A DNA stretch of 64,000 nt from an uncultured Caulobacterales bacterium (GCA_903900155.1 CAIUMD010000062.1:185668-249667), one strand, 5' to 3'. Counted from the stretch's first letter, positions 37,152 through 48,335 are shown. Program-made: numbers and translations. The notes: a model not told the origin generated them from the sequence alone.

Positions 37152-38112
37152 AGGCGCCTGGTTCGCGGCGAGGCGTCAGGTAGACGCGGCGGCCCTCGGG
37201 GTGGGCCTTCATGTCCAGCAGGGCGGCGATCATGGTCAGGGACTCGGTCGGCCGGTCCAGCTTGAAGCGACCGGTGACCTTCAGCTCGCCCAGGCTGGGA
37301 TCGTGCAGCGCCACGCTCTGGGTCGTGTAGCGGTTCAGGCGCGCGATCACGTACTTCAGCGGCAGGGCGTCGGCGTCCAGCCAGTCCGAGCGCCAGGCCT
37401 GGTAGCTGTCGGCTTCCAGCCGGCCGGCGACCGGCGCGCGGTTCGAGGCCAGCATCAGCCACTCGCCCTTGCCCACGCGGCGCTCGGCGCCGTCGCGATT
37501 GACCCGCACCACGCCGTCGAAGACCCGCACCTGGACGGCGTCGCTGACCAGCTCGACCTCGAAGGTCGTGCCGACGGCGGTGACCTGGGTGTCGCCGGCC
37601 TGGACGCGGAAGGGGCGCTTGGCGTCCTTGGTCACGTCGAACACCGCGTCGCCCTTGGTCAGGGCGATGTCGCGCGCGCCGCGGCTGTAGCGCACCGAGA
37701 CGCCGCTGTCGGCGGCCAGGGCGACGACGGACTTGTCGCTGAGCTGGTGCTCGGCGCGCAGGCCCAGCGGTGTGGCGAATTCCACCGGCTTCTCGACGCC
37801 GGCCAGATAGGGACGGACCAGCGCCACGGCAGACAGACCCGCGACCAGGGCGATCCCCGCGGCGATCAGGCCGAGGCGAGAGCGCTTGGCGATGGGCGCA
37901 GCGCGCACGCGTTCGGCGGCCTCCAGCAAGGCGGTGTCGCGCTGGGTGTCGCGCATCAGGCCGAAGGCGGCGGCGCGGCCGGGGCCGTTGGCCAGCCAGC
38001 TCTCCAGTTCCTTACGTTCGTCGGGCGTCAGTTCGGGCAGGCGGTCCACCCAGTCGGCGGCGATTTCCAGCTCGTCCTCGGACGGCAGTCGCCAGTTGTC
38101 GTTAGCGCGCAT
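37150..38112 (-). CDS. FecR family anti-sigma/regulator
   Basis: 320 aa from the ATG at 38112 (product MRANDNWRLPSEDELE). N-terminal cytoplasmic anti-sigma part (DUF4880: AADWVDRLPELTPDERKELESWLA), a membrane segment near residue 95 (LGLIAAGIALVAGLSAVALV), then the periplasmic FecR domain (ATPLGLRAEHQLSDKSVVALA, RPFRVQAGDTQVTAVGTTFEVEL) and a C-terminal STN-interacting region (YVIARLNRYTTQSVALHDPSLG). It relays ligand binding by an STN-type receptor to the sigma factor whose gene overlaps it by 11 bp. Confidence 0.94.
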   Translation of the reverse strand: MRANDNWRLPSEDELEIAADWVDRLPELTPDERKELESWLANGPGRAAAFGLMRDTQRDTALLEAAERVRAAPIAKRSRLGLIAAGIALVAGLSAVALVRPYLAGVEKPVEFATPLGLRAEHQLSDKSVVALAADSGVSVRYSRGARDIALTKGDAVFDVTKDAKRPFRVQAGDTQVTAVGTTFEVELVSDAVQVRVFDGVVRVNRDGAERRVGKGEWLMLASNRAPVAGRLEADSYQAWRSDWLDADALPLKYVIARLNRYTTQSVALHDPSLGELKVTGRFKLDRPTESLTMIAALLDMKAHPEGRRVYLTPRREPGA

Positions 38113-38623
38113 CGCGGCCGCTCCCTTCTCGCGCGGCGTTGACCGCCGCGTCCTGCATCGCGCCGGCCAGTTCGGCCATGGCCCGCACGAGGTGTTTCTT
38201 GACGGCCTCGACATTGATCCGCAGATCGTCGGCGATGGCCTGACGTGACTGGCCGTCCAGGTGACGGCGGATGAAGATGTCGCGGCGCAGGGGCGAGAGG
38301 CGCTTCAGCGCCGCCTCGAACACCGCAGCCCGCTGTTTGTGCTCCAGCACCGCGTCGGGCAAGGGCAGATCGCAGCCGAAGTCCTCGTCGCCGATCGGCG
38401 CCTCGCGTTTGTCACGCCTTGCCTGTGCATAGATCAGCGAGTCGGCCACCCGATAGGCATAGGCCAGCGGCTGGGTGATCTCCTGCTTCTGGGCCTGGCG
38501 CATCACGGTGAGGAAGGTCTCCTGCAGAATGTCCTCGGCGCGCCCCGGGTCCTTGGACCGGCGCACGATATAGGCCGCGAGCTTGCGCTCGTGGGGCCGC
38601 AGCACCGCGATGATGTCGGTCAT
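38102..38623 (-). CDS. FecI-type ECF RNA polymerase sigma factor
   Basis: 173 aa from the ATG at 38623, which has GGAAG seven bases upstream; ATGs further up in frame add a poorly supported leader. Region 2: LAAYIVRRSKDPGRAEDILQETFLTVMR in parts; region 4: LSPLRRDIFIRRHLDGQSRQAIADDL with helix-turn-helix and NVEAVKKHLVRAM. Encoded with FecR directly downstream and an STN-receptor gene directly upstream on the same strand, the layout of iron-starvation cell-surface signalling. Confidence 0.93.
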   Translation of the reverse strand: MTDIIAVLRPHERKLAAYIVRRSKDPGRAEDILQETFLTVMRQAQKQEITQPLAYAYRVADSLIYAQARRDKREAPIGDEDFGCDLPLPDAVLEHKQRAAVFEAALKRLSPLRRDIFIRRHLDGQSRQAIADDLRINVEAVKKHLVRAMAELAGAMQDAAVNAAREGSGRDAR

Positions 38624-38721
38624 GGCGCTTCCGGTCGGCATGGTCGTGCGCGCGTCCATGTCGGGTAGAGGCGCGGGACGACCGAACGGGGACAGGAAGA
38701 AGATGCTTTTCCGCATGGACG

Positions 38722-41697
38722 TCAGAATTCGTAGGTCACGCCGAGCGTGACGGTGCGGCCGCTGACCGTGCGGGCGGTCAGGCGCTTTTCGGTGATGTCG
38801 GTGTACTGGGTGATCGGCGCGTCGGTGATGTTGACGCCTTCCACCACGATCCGCAGGCCGCCGGCGGTGTTGTAGTGGGCGGCGAAGTCGATGTTGTTGC
38901 TGGCCTTGTACCCCGACCCGATCGAGCCCTGGCCGCCGGGACCGTCCAGATAACCCGAGCGAAACGCCGACGAGATCCGCGCGCCCCAGCGCCTGGTCTC
39001 GTAGTAGAGCGTGGCGTTGGAGGTCCATTTCGACAGCTGGAACAGGTTCAGCATGATCGAGGCGTCGTCGATCAGCACGTTGGAGCGGCCGGCCGCGCGG
39101 GTGACGTTGCCGACGAAGCCCAGGCCGTCGAACGGGGCGGGCAGGAAGTCGAAGTCGCGCTGCACCGCCAACTCGATCCCGCGGATCGACGCGCCGTCGC
39201 CGTTCACCGGCCGCACGAAGCTGTAGACGGTGTCGGGGCCGTTGCCCGGCGACAGGAACTCCAGCGGATAGCCGGTCGAGCCGTAGGTCACCGAGTTGGT
39301 GGCGGTGGTGATGAACGAGTCCATCCGCTTGTAGAACAGGCTGACGGCGAAATAGCCCTGGCGGCCCTGATAGACCTCCAGCGCGCCCTCGACGGCGTCG
39401 GCCAGGAACGGCCGCAGGTTGGGATTGCCGGCCGAGATGGTGCCGCCGAACGGGGCCGAGTTGACGTTGCCGGCCGCGCGCAGGTCCGACAGGCTGGGGC
39501 GGCTGATGTTGCGGTTGGCCGAGACGCGGGCGACCACCGAGGGGGTGATGTCCAGGGCCAGGTTCAGGGCCGGCAGCACGCCGTCATAGGTGCTCTTCAG
39601 CACCGCCGGCTCCAGCCTGGTCCCGGTGTTGACCATGCCCGCCGAGGTCAGGTCGGTCGTGTACCAATGCAGGCCCAGGTCCCCGCGCCAGCTCTTGTCG
39701 CCCACGAAGCCGCGGGCGCGGGCCATCAGATAGGCGGCCCAGGTCTTTTCGGTGATCGAATAGTCGGCGCCGGGCTGGTCGTCGGCCTGGGAGAGGTCGC
39801 GTGGCAGGCCCAGACGGGCGAAGGTCGCGTCGACATCGCCGACGACATAGGGGCGCAGCGAGGTCTCGAAGATCAGCTGCTTGACCGCTTCGGGCGCCGG
39901 CTTGCCGGTCGGATAGTCGGTGCGGCCGCGCCGCGAATAGCCGTCATTGCGGAACGCCTTGTATTGCAGCCCGCCTTCGATCGTCAGGGTGGGAGCGGCC
40001 TGGTAGTCGATGTCCAACCGGCTGGTGGTGAACTGGTTGACGACCTGGTCCTCGCGGGTGTCGGCCCGCATCAGGCTCCACTGGGCGGGATCGGCCGGAT
40101 CGAAGCCGTAGGTGTTGCTGGCCGCCGCGTCGCCGTCGCGCAGGTCGTAGCTGAAGGCCTTGTTGCTGGCCTGCAGGAAGATCTTGTCGAAGACCGGGCC
40201 CTCGAAGTCCGACTTGGAGTAGCCGGCCATGGTGCGCAGGCGCAGGCGATCGGCGGCTTGCCACTCGCCGCTCAGCGCGCCCTGCAAGAAGACCGTCGAG
40301 TCCTCGGAGCGCTTGTGCTCGCTGCGCAGGTCCACGCCGCTGGCATAGTCGGCATAGACCAGGGTGTCGCCCCGGATCTGCGCGGCGCGCAGGCGCTGGG
40401 TTCCCTTGACGTCGCCGGTCAGCGGATTGTCGCCGGCGGAGGCCAGCGAGAACTCGTCACGATCATTGGAAAGACGACCGTACAGCAGGTCGGCGCCCAG
40501 CTTCAGGCGATCGCCGGGTTCGTATTGCAGGGCGAGCGTGACGCCCAGGCGGGCGCGGTGGTCGAACCAGGTCGAATAGCTCTGCGCCACGGGCGCGACG
40601 ATCCGCTTGGCCCCTGTCGCGTTGATCAGGCGCTCGGCGACCTTCGGATCGACGCCGAGCCCGACATTGGCCGCGCCGAAGGTCACCGGGGTCCAGCCCC
40701 AGTTGCGATAGCCGTACTCGTTGGCGTCGTTCTCGCTGTAGGCCACCGAGACCAGCGCCCCGAAGTCGCCCCAGCGCCGCGAAGCCAGGGCCGCGAAGCG
40801 CGGGCTGACCGTACTGGTGGCGCTGTTGGTCAGGGCCTTGGCCGAGAAGGCCAGCTTGTCGTCCGGATAGTCGAATGGCTTGGCCGTGCGCAGCTCGACC
40901 GTGCCGCCGATGCCGCCCTCGTCCTGGTCGGCGGCGTAGGATTTCCATACCGTGACCTTGTTGAACAGCTCGCTGGCGAAGATCGAATAGTCGAAGGCCC
41001 GGGTCCGGCTGACCGAGCCGCGATTGTCCATGCCCGAGGCGGTCGAGGCCGAGACCTCCATGCCGTTCAGCTGGGCGCGGGTGAAGTCGGGACCCAGGCC
41101 GCGCAGGGCGATCTGCCGCCCCTCGCCGGTGTCGCGCGAGATGGTCATGCCGGGCACGCGCTGCAGGGACTCGGCCAGGTTCAAGTCCGGGAAGGCGGCG
41201 ATGTCCTCGGCCAGGATCACCTCCTGGGCGCCGGACACTTGGCGCTTCAGGTCGCGGGCGTGCTGCATGGTCTCGCGAAAGCCGGTGACGACGACGGAGT
41301 CGACCTGGGTGGCGACCTCGGGCGACGGGGCGTGGCGCGCGGGCGGCGGCGGCGGCGCGGCCAGCGGCGAGGCTTCGCGCAGGACATAGCCGCCGCCGGC
41401 CGCCACGACCCGCAGGTTCTGGCCGTCGATCAGCCGCTCCAGCGCCTGGCTGGGCGTCAGCAGGCCGCGCACGCCCCGGCTGGTGCGATGCCGGATGTCA
41501 GCCAGGGTCATCACCGGCATATCGGCCTGACGGGAGAAGCTGTTCAGGGCATGAGAGAGGTCGCCGCCCTCGATGGCGAAGCGCCGCGGGACCTCGGCCC
41601 GCGCGGCCGCGACGGCGGCCAGGGCCAGCATCGAGCCGGCCAACACCGACCCCGAACGCGACAGCCAGGCGCGCCGTGCCGCCATCAGGGTCCTCAT
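38722..41697 (-). CDS. TonB-dependent receptor with N-terminal STN signalling domain (FecA-like)
   Basis: 991 aa from the ATG at 41697. Signal peptide ending VAAARAE; STN domain (about residues 40-95: FAIEGGDLSHALNSFSRQ, TSRGVRGLLTPSQALERLI), a proline-rich linker, then a TonB-box-like DSVVVTGFRE and plug. The barrel ends VTLGVTYEF with the terminal Phe. The plug and barrel are very like those of the next receptor upstream (RIPGVTISRD versus RVPGMTISRD; SGMDNRGSVSRTRAFD). Directly upstream of the sigma-fecR pair, 98 bp away, it should be their sensor. Ligand unknown. Confidence 0.93.
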   Translation of the reverse strand: MRTLMAARRAWLSRSGSVLAGSMLALAAVAAARAEVPRRFAIEGGDLSHALNSFSRQADMPVMTLADIRHRTSRGVRGLLTPSQALERLIDGQNLRVVAAGGGYVLREASPLAAPPPPPARHAPSPEVATQVDSVVVTGFRETMQHARDLKRQVSGAQEVILAEDIAAFPDLNLAESLQRVPGMTISRDTGEGRQIALRGLGPDFTRAQLNGMEVSASTASGMDNRGSVSRTRAFDYSIFASELFNKVTVWKSYAADQDEGGIGGTVELRTAKPFDYPDDKLAFSAKALTNSATSTVSPRFAALASRRWGDFGALVSVAYSENDANEYGYRNWGWTPVTFGAANVGLGVDPKVAERLINATGAKRIVAPVAQSYSTWFDHRARLGVTLALQYEPGDRLKLGADLLYGRLSNDRDEFSLASAGDNPLTGDVKGTQRLRAAQIRGDTLVYADYASGVDLRSEHKRSEDSTVFLQGALSGEWQAADRLRLRTMAGYSKSDFEGPVFDKIFLQASNKAFSYDLRDGDAAASNTYGFDPADPAQWSLMRADTREDQVVNQFTTSRLDIDYQAAPTLTIEGGLQYKAFRNDGYSRRGRTDYPTGKPAPEAVKQLIFETSLRPYVVGDVDATFARLGLPRDLSQADDQPGADYSITEKTWAAYLMARARGFVGDKSWRGDLGLHWYTTDLTSAGMVNTGTRLEPAVLKSTYDGVLPALNLALDITPSVVARVSANRNISRPSLSDLRAAGNVNSAPFGGTISAGNPNLRPFLADAVEGALEVYQGRQGYFAVSLFYKRMDSFITTATNSVTYGSTGYPLEFLSPGNGPDTVYSFVRPVNGDGASIRGIELAVQRDFDFLPAPFDGLGFVGNVTRAAGRSNVLIDDASIMLNLFQLSKWTSNATLYYETRRWGARISSAFRSGYLDGPGGQGSIGSGYKASNNIDFAAHYNTAGGLRIVVEGVNITDAPITQYTDITEKRLTARTVSGRTVTLGVTYEF

Positions 41698-41830
41698 AAC
41701 GGCGACTGGCAAAGCTTCCGACGCCTCGCGAACCCCTACAAACAGCGCATGTCAGTAATTTGAAGGTTCTGTGGACGGAGTGACCGCACTGCCCGGGCGT
41801 GGCCCCCATGCAACGAAAAGAAGGGCCACG

Positions 41831-41866
41831 CAAAAAGAAGGCCGCCGTCCGGGAAGGACGGCGGCC
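41831..41866 (-). terminator. Rho-independent terminator after the upstream TonB-dependent receptor gene
   Basis: On the minus strand an 11-bp perfect stem GGCCGCCGTCC / GGACGGCGGCC with a five-base loop is followed by CTTCTTTTTG. It lies 26 bp past the stop of the 901-aa receptor and separates it from the FecA-like receptor. Confidence 0.85.
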
Positions 41867-41892
41867 CCAAGTTCAGGGGATCAATAAGGGGG

Positions 41893-44598
41893 TTAGAACT
41901 CGTAGGTCGCGCCGATCAGGATGGTGCGACCCGCGCTGGTGTTGACCTGCGTGCGCTGGGTGGCCACGTCGGTGTACTGCCGGGTGTGCTCGTCGGAGAG
42001 GTTGATGCCCTCCAGCGTCAGCTTCAGGCCCGGCGCCACGTTGTAGTGAGCGGCGAAGTCGATGTTGTTGGTCGCCTTGTAGCCGCCGCCGATGTTGCCG
42101 TTGCCGCCGGCGCCGTCCAGGTAGCCGTCGCGATAGGCCGTCGACAGGCGCATGCCCCAGGTGTCGGTCTCGTAGTAGATCGTGGCGTTGGCCGAGTACT
42201 TCGACAACTGGAACAGCGGCAGGGTCACCGGCTGGCCGCTGATGATCACCGGCGAGGAGCCGTCGGCATAGGTGCCGTTGGCCACGACGCCCAGGTGGTT
42301 GAACGGCGCGGGCAGGAAGTCGAAGTCACGCTGGAACGCAGCTTCCAGGCCCTGGATGTCGGCGCCGGGGCCGTTCACCGGACGGCTGACGTTGTACAGG
42401 ATCGAGCCGTCCTGGCCCGGCAGCAGGAACGACAGCGGGAAGCCCGTCTGCGAGTAGGGCATGATGCTGGTCTGCGAGGTGATGAACGACTTCAGCTTCT
42501 TGTAGAAGACGCCGACCGTGAACGAGCCGACCTTGCCGTCGTAGAACTCCAGCGAACCTTCGATCGAGTCCGAGGTGAAGGGCGTCAGGTTCGGGTTGCC
42601 GGTGCTGATCGTGCCGCCGAACGGGGCGGTGGTCAGCGAGCCGGCGGCGGCCAGGTCGCCCAGGGCCGGACGGCTGATGTCGCGGTTGGCGCTGAAGCGG
42701 ACGACCAGGCCTTCGTTGACGTCGACGGCCACGTTCAGGGCCGGCAGCCAGCCGTTATATTTGCGCTGGATCGACACCGGCTGGAGGCTGGTCCCGGTGT
42801 TCAGCGTGCCGTCCGAGGTCAGCTGGGTCGCGTAGTAGCGGACGCCGGCGTTGGCGCGCACGCCCTTGCCCAGGATCTCGGTGTTCAGGTCGTATTGCAG
42901 GTAGGCCGCCTTGGTCTCCTCGGTCACCGTGTAGTTGGTGCCAGGCGTGGCGAACTTGGCGCCCTGGGCTTCCAGGTCGCGCGTCTGGCCGATCAGGGCG
43001 TAGACCTGATCAACGTCGCCGACGACATAGGCGCCCAGCGACTTGAACGGCACGACCAGTTTCAGATTGTCCGGGATCTTGGTGTTGGCCGGGACGTTCT
43101 TGAACTGCTTGTCGCTCCATTGCGCGCCGAAGTTCTTGAACTTCTTGTACGAGACGCCGGCCTTGAAGCTGGAGGTCTCGCTGACGGCATAGTCGCCGTC
43201 GAACTTGGCGTTGGCATACTCCGAGGAAATGCGATTTTCCTGGGTGTCCATCCGCATCAGGTCCCACTTGGTGGGATCGGTCAGGCCGGGGCCATAGGTG
43301 TTGACCGGCATCGACGGGCGGTCATCGAAGCTGAAGGCGTAGTTCTTGGATTCCAGGAACACCTTGTCGAAGACCGGCAGGGCGTAGGTCGACTTCGAAT
43401 AGCCGACCAGGCCCGACAGCAGCAGCTTGTCGGTGGCCTGGTACGAGCCGCGCAAGCCCAGCTGGTAGAACTTAGTCTTGTCCTCTTCGCGGTTGAACTC
43501 GCTGCGGATGTCGATGCCGGTGTAGCTGGCGGCGACCAGGGTGTTGCCCTGGATCACGGCGCTCTGCATCACCTGGGCGCCAGTGATGTTGCCGGTCAGG
43601 CTGTTGATGCCCGAGGTGGCCAGCGAGAAGTTCTGGCGGCTGTTTTCCAGCTGGCTGTACAGGCCGTCGAAGTCCAGCTTCAGCTTGTCGCCCTGGTACT
43701 GCAGGGCCACGGTCGCGCCCAGGCGCTTGCGGTGGTCGAACCAGGTCGAATAGGTGTTGGCCTGCGGGGCGAAGATGGTCGGGGTGGCGGCCGTCAGCTT
43801 GGCGGCGTCGGCGGCGCTGACGCCCGGACCGATGTTGGCGGCGTTGCCCCGGATGGCGCCCCAGTTGAAGCTGCGATAGCCAAATTCGTTGGAGTCGTTC
43901 TCACCGTAGGCGATCGAGGCCAGGGCGCCGAAATTGCCCCAGCGGTTCGAGATCAGGCCGACCACGCGCGGGGTGACCTTGCCGTCGGCGTTGCTGTTGC
44001 GCTGGGCCTTGGCCGACAGCACGGCCTTGAAGCCGGCATAGTCGAACGGCTTGGCGGTCGCGAGCTGCACGGTGCCGCCGATGCCGCCTTCGTCCTGCTC
44101 CGCCGCGTAGGACTTTTGCACCGTCACGCGGTTGAACAGTTCCGAGGCGAACAGGCTGAAGTCGAAGGCGCGCGAACGGCTGACGCCGCCGCGGTTGTCC
44201 ATGCCCGAGGCGGTGTTGCCCAGCACTTCCATGCCGTTCAGCTGGGTGCGGGTGAAGTCGGGGCCCAGGCCCCGCAGAGTGATCTGACGGCCTTCGCCGC
44301 TGTCGCGCGAGATGGTCACGCCCGGGATGCGCTGCAGCGATTCCGCCAGGTTCAGGTCGGGGAAGGCGGCGATGTCTTCGGAGACGATGACGTCCACCGC
44401 GCCGACGGCCTTACGCTTCAGGTCGCGGGCGTGCATCAGGCTGTCGCGGAAGCCGGTGACGACGATCGCGTCGATCTCGTCGGCGGCGGGCTCGGCGGCC
44501 GGAGCGGGCGCGTCGGCCGCGTGGGCTTGCGCCGCGCCCAGCAGGGCGACGGACAGCGCCGTGGTGGTCAGAAGGTTGAACTTGATGGCTTTTTTCAT
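41893..44598 (-). CDS. TonB-dependent receptor (no STN domain)
   Basis: 901-aa outer-membrane receptor. Signal peptide MKKAIKFNLLTTTALSVALL ending AHA; then an acidic linker, TonB box IDAIVVTGFRDS, plug (AAFPDLNLAESLQRIPGVTIS, LRGLGPDFTRTQLNGMEVLG) and a 22-strand barrel ending RTILIGATYEF. Close paralogue of the FecA-like receptor downstream but without the STN domain, so it transports but cannot signal through FecR. The TIGR01782-type pattern (SGMDNRGG) is typical of Caulobacter sugar or metal-chelate receptors. Own terminator at 41831-41866. Confidence 0.94.
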   Translation of the reverse strand: MKKAIKFNLLTTTALSVALLGAAQAHAADAPAPAAEPAADEIDAIVVTGFRDSLMHARDLKRKAVGAVDVIVSEDIAAFPDLNLAESLQRIPGVTISRDSGEGRQITLRGLGPDFTRTQLNGMEVLGNTASGMDNRGGVSRSRAFDFSLFASELFNRVTVQKSYAAEQDEGGIGGTVQLATAKPFDYAGFKAVLSAKAQRNSNADGKVTPRVVGLISNRWGNFGALASIAYGENDSNEFGYRSFNWGAIRGNAANIGPGVSAADAAKLTAATPTIFAPQANTYSTWFDHRKRLGATVALQYQGDKLKLDFDGLYSQLENSRQNFSLATSGINSLTGNITGAQVMQSAVIQGNTLVAASYTGIDIRSEFNREEDKTKFYQLGLRGSYQATDKLLLSGLVGYSKSTYALPVFDKVFLESKNYAFSFDDRPSMPVNTYGPGLTDPTKWDLMRMDTQENRISSEYANAKFDGDYAVSETSSFKAGVSYKKFKNFGAQWSDKQFKNVPANTKIPDNLKLVVPFKSLGAYVVGDVDQVYALIGQTRDLEAQGAKFATPGTNYTVTEETKAAYLQYDLNTEILGKGVRANAGVRYYATQLTSDGTLNTGTSLQPVSIQRKYNGWLPALNVAVDVNEGLVVRFSANRDISRPALGDLAAAGSLTTAPFGGTISTGNPNLTPFTSDSIEGSLEFYDGKVGSFTVGVFYKKLKSFITSQTSIMPYSQTGFPLSFLLPGQDGSILYNVSRPVNGPGADIQGLEAAFQRDFDFLPAPFNHLGVVANGTYADGSSPVIISGQPVTLPLFQLSKYSANATIYYETDTWGMRLSTAYRDGYLDGAGGNGNIGGGYKATNNIDFAAHYNVAPGLKLTLEGINLSDEHTRQYTDVATQRTQVNTSAGRTILIGATYEF

Positions 44599-44855
44599 GG
44601 CCCCGATCCCTTGCGGTTCTGGTGACGGGACGGGGAGGGTTCCCCGCGATCGTCGGCCGGGGAGAGGGCGCTGAGCCGCCGCCGGGGACAGGTTTGGCCC
44701 TGGGTTTTATGTGAAATGTTTGCGACGGATGGCGGGGCGATCCGTTGGCTGACGATCCGCAGCGCGGGGCGTTGGTCCAACCTCACCACGACTTCATGCA
44801 ATCGCCGCGCCGGCCGACGTCGCAGTCTGACGGCTCCCACAACGGAGCTGCGACC

Positions 44856-45797
44856 ATGGACGAAACCCAAGCCTTCACGACCGCCCGACGCGGCCTTCTG
44901 GGCTCAGCCCTGATCGGCGTCTTGGCCGCCGGGCTCGCGGGCCCCGCGCAGGCCGCGACACGCGCCGTGGACGCGCCGACGCAGCACATCGACGTCGGCG
45001 GTCGAAAGCTGGCCTATCGCAGCATCGGAACCGGCCAGCCCCTGGTGCTGTGCACGCGCTTCCGGGGCACGATCGACGACTGGGATCCGCTGTTCCTGGA
45101 CAGCCTGGCCGGCCAGGGCTTCCAGGTCATCACCTTCGACTATTCGGGCCTGGGCTTTTCGACCGGCGAGCCGACCCTGAACCCGTTCGCCTGGGCCAAG
45201 GACGCCGGCGACCTGATCGCGGCGCTGAAGCTTCCGTCGGTGGTGCTGCTGGGCTGGTCGCTGGGCGGCATCGCGGCCCAGGCGGCGCTGTCGATCTTTC
45301 CCGACAAGATCAGCCATCTCGTTTTGGTCGGCGCCACGCCGCCAGGTCCCGTGGTCAAGCTGGCCGAGCCGCTTTTCTATGAGGCCGCGGCGCGCGAGAA
45401 CGACTTCGAGGATGAAGTGATCCTGTTCTTCGAGCCGAACGCGCCCGCCAGCCGCGCCGCCGCCAGGGCCAGCCATGACCGCATCGCGGCTCGCAAGGGG
45501 GAACGCGCTCCCGCCGTTCCCTACAAGTGGGCCGCGCAGAACCTGGGGGACAAGCCCAAGGCCAATCCGTTCCCGGCGCCGCCGATCCTGGCGATCCTGA
45601 AGTCGACGACGATCCCGATCCTGCACATCGGCGGCGACCACGACCTGATCTGTCCGATCGAGAACTGGTACGCCCTGAACGACCAACTGCCGACCTTGCA
45701 GCTGCTGACCTATCCGAACGCCGGCCACGGGCCGCAGCACCAGCATCCGGTGTCGAGCGCAGCGCACATCGCGACTTTCGTGAAGGTCCGGGACTAG
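44856..45797 (+). CDS. Alpha/beta hydrolase, exported
   Basis: 313 aa from the ATG at 44856 (GGAG seven bases upstream). N-terminal ARRGLLGSALIGVLAAGLAGPAQA is a Tat-like signal. Core: nucleophile elbow GWSLGG with Ser, HxG-equivalent region LCTRFRGTIDDWDPLF, acid GGDHDLICP, His in NAGHGPQHQHP. Fold family includes haloperoxidase-like and esterase enzymes; substrate unknown. Divergent from the receptor gene with a 257-bp gap between. Confidence 0.88.
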   Translation: MDETQAFTTARRGLLGSALIGVLAAGLAGPAQAATRAVDAPTQHIDVGGRKLAYRSIGTGQPLVLCTRFRGTIDDWDPLFLDSLAGQGFQVITFDYSGLGFSTGEPTLNPFAWAKDAGDLIAALKLPSVVLLGWSLGGIAAQAALSIFPDKISHLVLVGATPPGPVVKLAEPLFYEAAARENDFEDEVILFFEPNAPASRAAARASHDRIAARKGERAPAVPYKWAAQNLGDKPKANPFPAPPILAILKSTTIPILHIGGDHDLICPIENWYALNDQLPTLQLLTYPNAGHGPQHQHPVSSAAHIATFVKVRD

Positions 45798-45830
45798 GCG
45801 GCTAACTGTTTGGGATCTTTTCGGAATGGT

Positions 45831-45857
45831 GGGGGTCCAAGCTTTGCTTGGACCCCC
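45831..45857. terminator. Bidirectional hairpin between the hydrolase and tRNA-Thr genes
   Basis: Perfect 11-bp stem GGGGGTCCAAG / CTTGGACCCCC with a five-base loop, 34 bp after the hydrolase stop and directly abutting the tRNA 3' end. Confidence 0.7.
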
Positions 45858-45858
45858 A

Positions 45859-45933
<75 letters not shown>

Positions 45934-46022
45934 GAAGAGGAGGGGCGTATAGCGAGGTGAATCGCGAACGCCAAGCCCAAAATCGTCTTGACCGCAGAAC
46001 TTTGTCGCCGCACCCCCGGCGC

Positions 46023-46478
46023 ATGCCGATCAGCGACGACAAATCCACCCGCGAAGCCAAGCTGGCCGAGGCGCTCAGAACCAACCTCCGTAAGCGGAAA
46101 GCCGCGGCCCGTGGGAGTTCTGGCGGTGACGTGGATCTCGCGGTCGCCGCCGCCGAAGCCGCGCCCAGGCCATACACCGCCGTTCGAAGCTTGTTGGGGA
46201 TAACTCACCGCGACGGCGAGCGGGTCGCCTTGACGGTCGAGCTGTCGGCCCCGTTTCCGAATCCGGACGGCGAGGGCTGGGCCGTGGCGGTGCGGCTGGC
46301 GGGCGACGGCGGCCAGTTCGACACCGAGCACGGCAAGGCCGCCTTCGGGCGTGACGGCCTCTCGGCGATGCGCAAGGCGATCGAGCTTGCCCAGGTCGCC
46401 CTGGACATCGCCGGCGCGACCCATGACCTGCGCTGGGCCGAGGACGAGCGCCCCTACGACCTCTCGGCCCCGATTTAA
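46023..46478 (+). CDS. Conserved hypothetical protein, 151 aa
   Basis: Starts MPISDDKSTREAKLAEALRTN, a highly basic helix (RTNLRKRKAAARG), then a beta-rich second half: VRSLLGITHRDGERVALTVELSAP, GWAVAVRLAGDG, FGRDGLSAMRKAIELAQVALD, ending DERPYDLSAPI. The second half resembles DUF6968-type proteins, but I am not sure of the family. No signal or membrane segment. Upstream of murA in the same direction with 111 bp between. Confidence 0.6.
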   Translation: MPISDDKSTREAKLAEALRTNLRKRKAAARGSSGGDVDLAVAAAEAAPRPYTAVRSLLGITHRDGERVALTVELSAPFPNPDGEGWAVAVRLAGDGGQFDTEHGKAAFGRDGLSAMRKAIELAQVALDIAGATHDLRWAEDERPYDLSAPI

Positions 46479-46589
46479 CAGGCGAATTTCGGTGTGGAGC
46501 CCTTGCAACCCCTCTTGCAACGGATAGAACCCGCCCCTCACATGTGGACCGCGCGGCGACCCCCGCCCCCGCGCGTTCGAGGGACTTGA

Positions 46590-47879
<1,290 letters not shown>

Positions 47880-47882
47880 ACG

Positions 47883-48317
47883 ATGGCGGACCCCAAGCCC
47901 CTGCGCCTGCTGGCTCAAGACGCCGAGGATCTCGGCGTGCTGTCGGCCGCCCTCCAGGACGCCGTGGCCAAGATCGGCGACATTCGCTGGGACGCGCAAG
48001 CGCGCACCCTGACGATCGCCTGCAACCGCTTCCGCTGGGAGGCTGAAGGCAAGAAGGGCGAGCGCGTGCGGTCGGCCCTGCAGTTCGGCGACGTCGCTGG
48101 CGTCCAGGCGCGCAACCTGCGCCGCGACGCCAAGGGCGCGATCGTTTCGCTGATGTCCATCGGCTTCGAGCCGGCCGAGGAGGCGCCCGCCGGCCTGGTG
48201 GTGCTGACCTTCTCGGGCGGCGGCGACATGCGCGTCTCGGTCGACTGCCTGGACGTGGCCCTGGCCGATGTCTCCGACCCGTGGACCACGCCCCGGACCC
48301 CGGGCCACGCGGACTAA
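47883..48317 (+). CDS. DUF2948 family protein
   Basis: 144-aa soluble protein with the DUF2948 layout: LRLLAQDAEDLGVLSAALQDAVAKIGDI, NRFRWE, LQFGDVAGVQARNL, and a C-terminal VLTFSGGGDMRVSVDCLDV. The family is restricted to alphaproteobacteria and often sits between murA and hisD, as here. Function unknown. Starts 3 bp after murA and ends before a strong terminator, so it belongs to the murA transcript. Confidence 0.88.
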   Translation: MADPKPLRLLAQDAEDLGVLSAALQDAVAKIGDIRWDAQARTLTIACNRFRWEAEGKKGERVRSALQFGDVAGVQARNLRRDAKGAIVSLMSIGFEPAEEAPAGLVVLTFSGGGDMRVSVDCLDVALADVSDPWTTPRTPGHAD

Positions 48318-48335
48318 ACACGCCGCTTGGGAATT

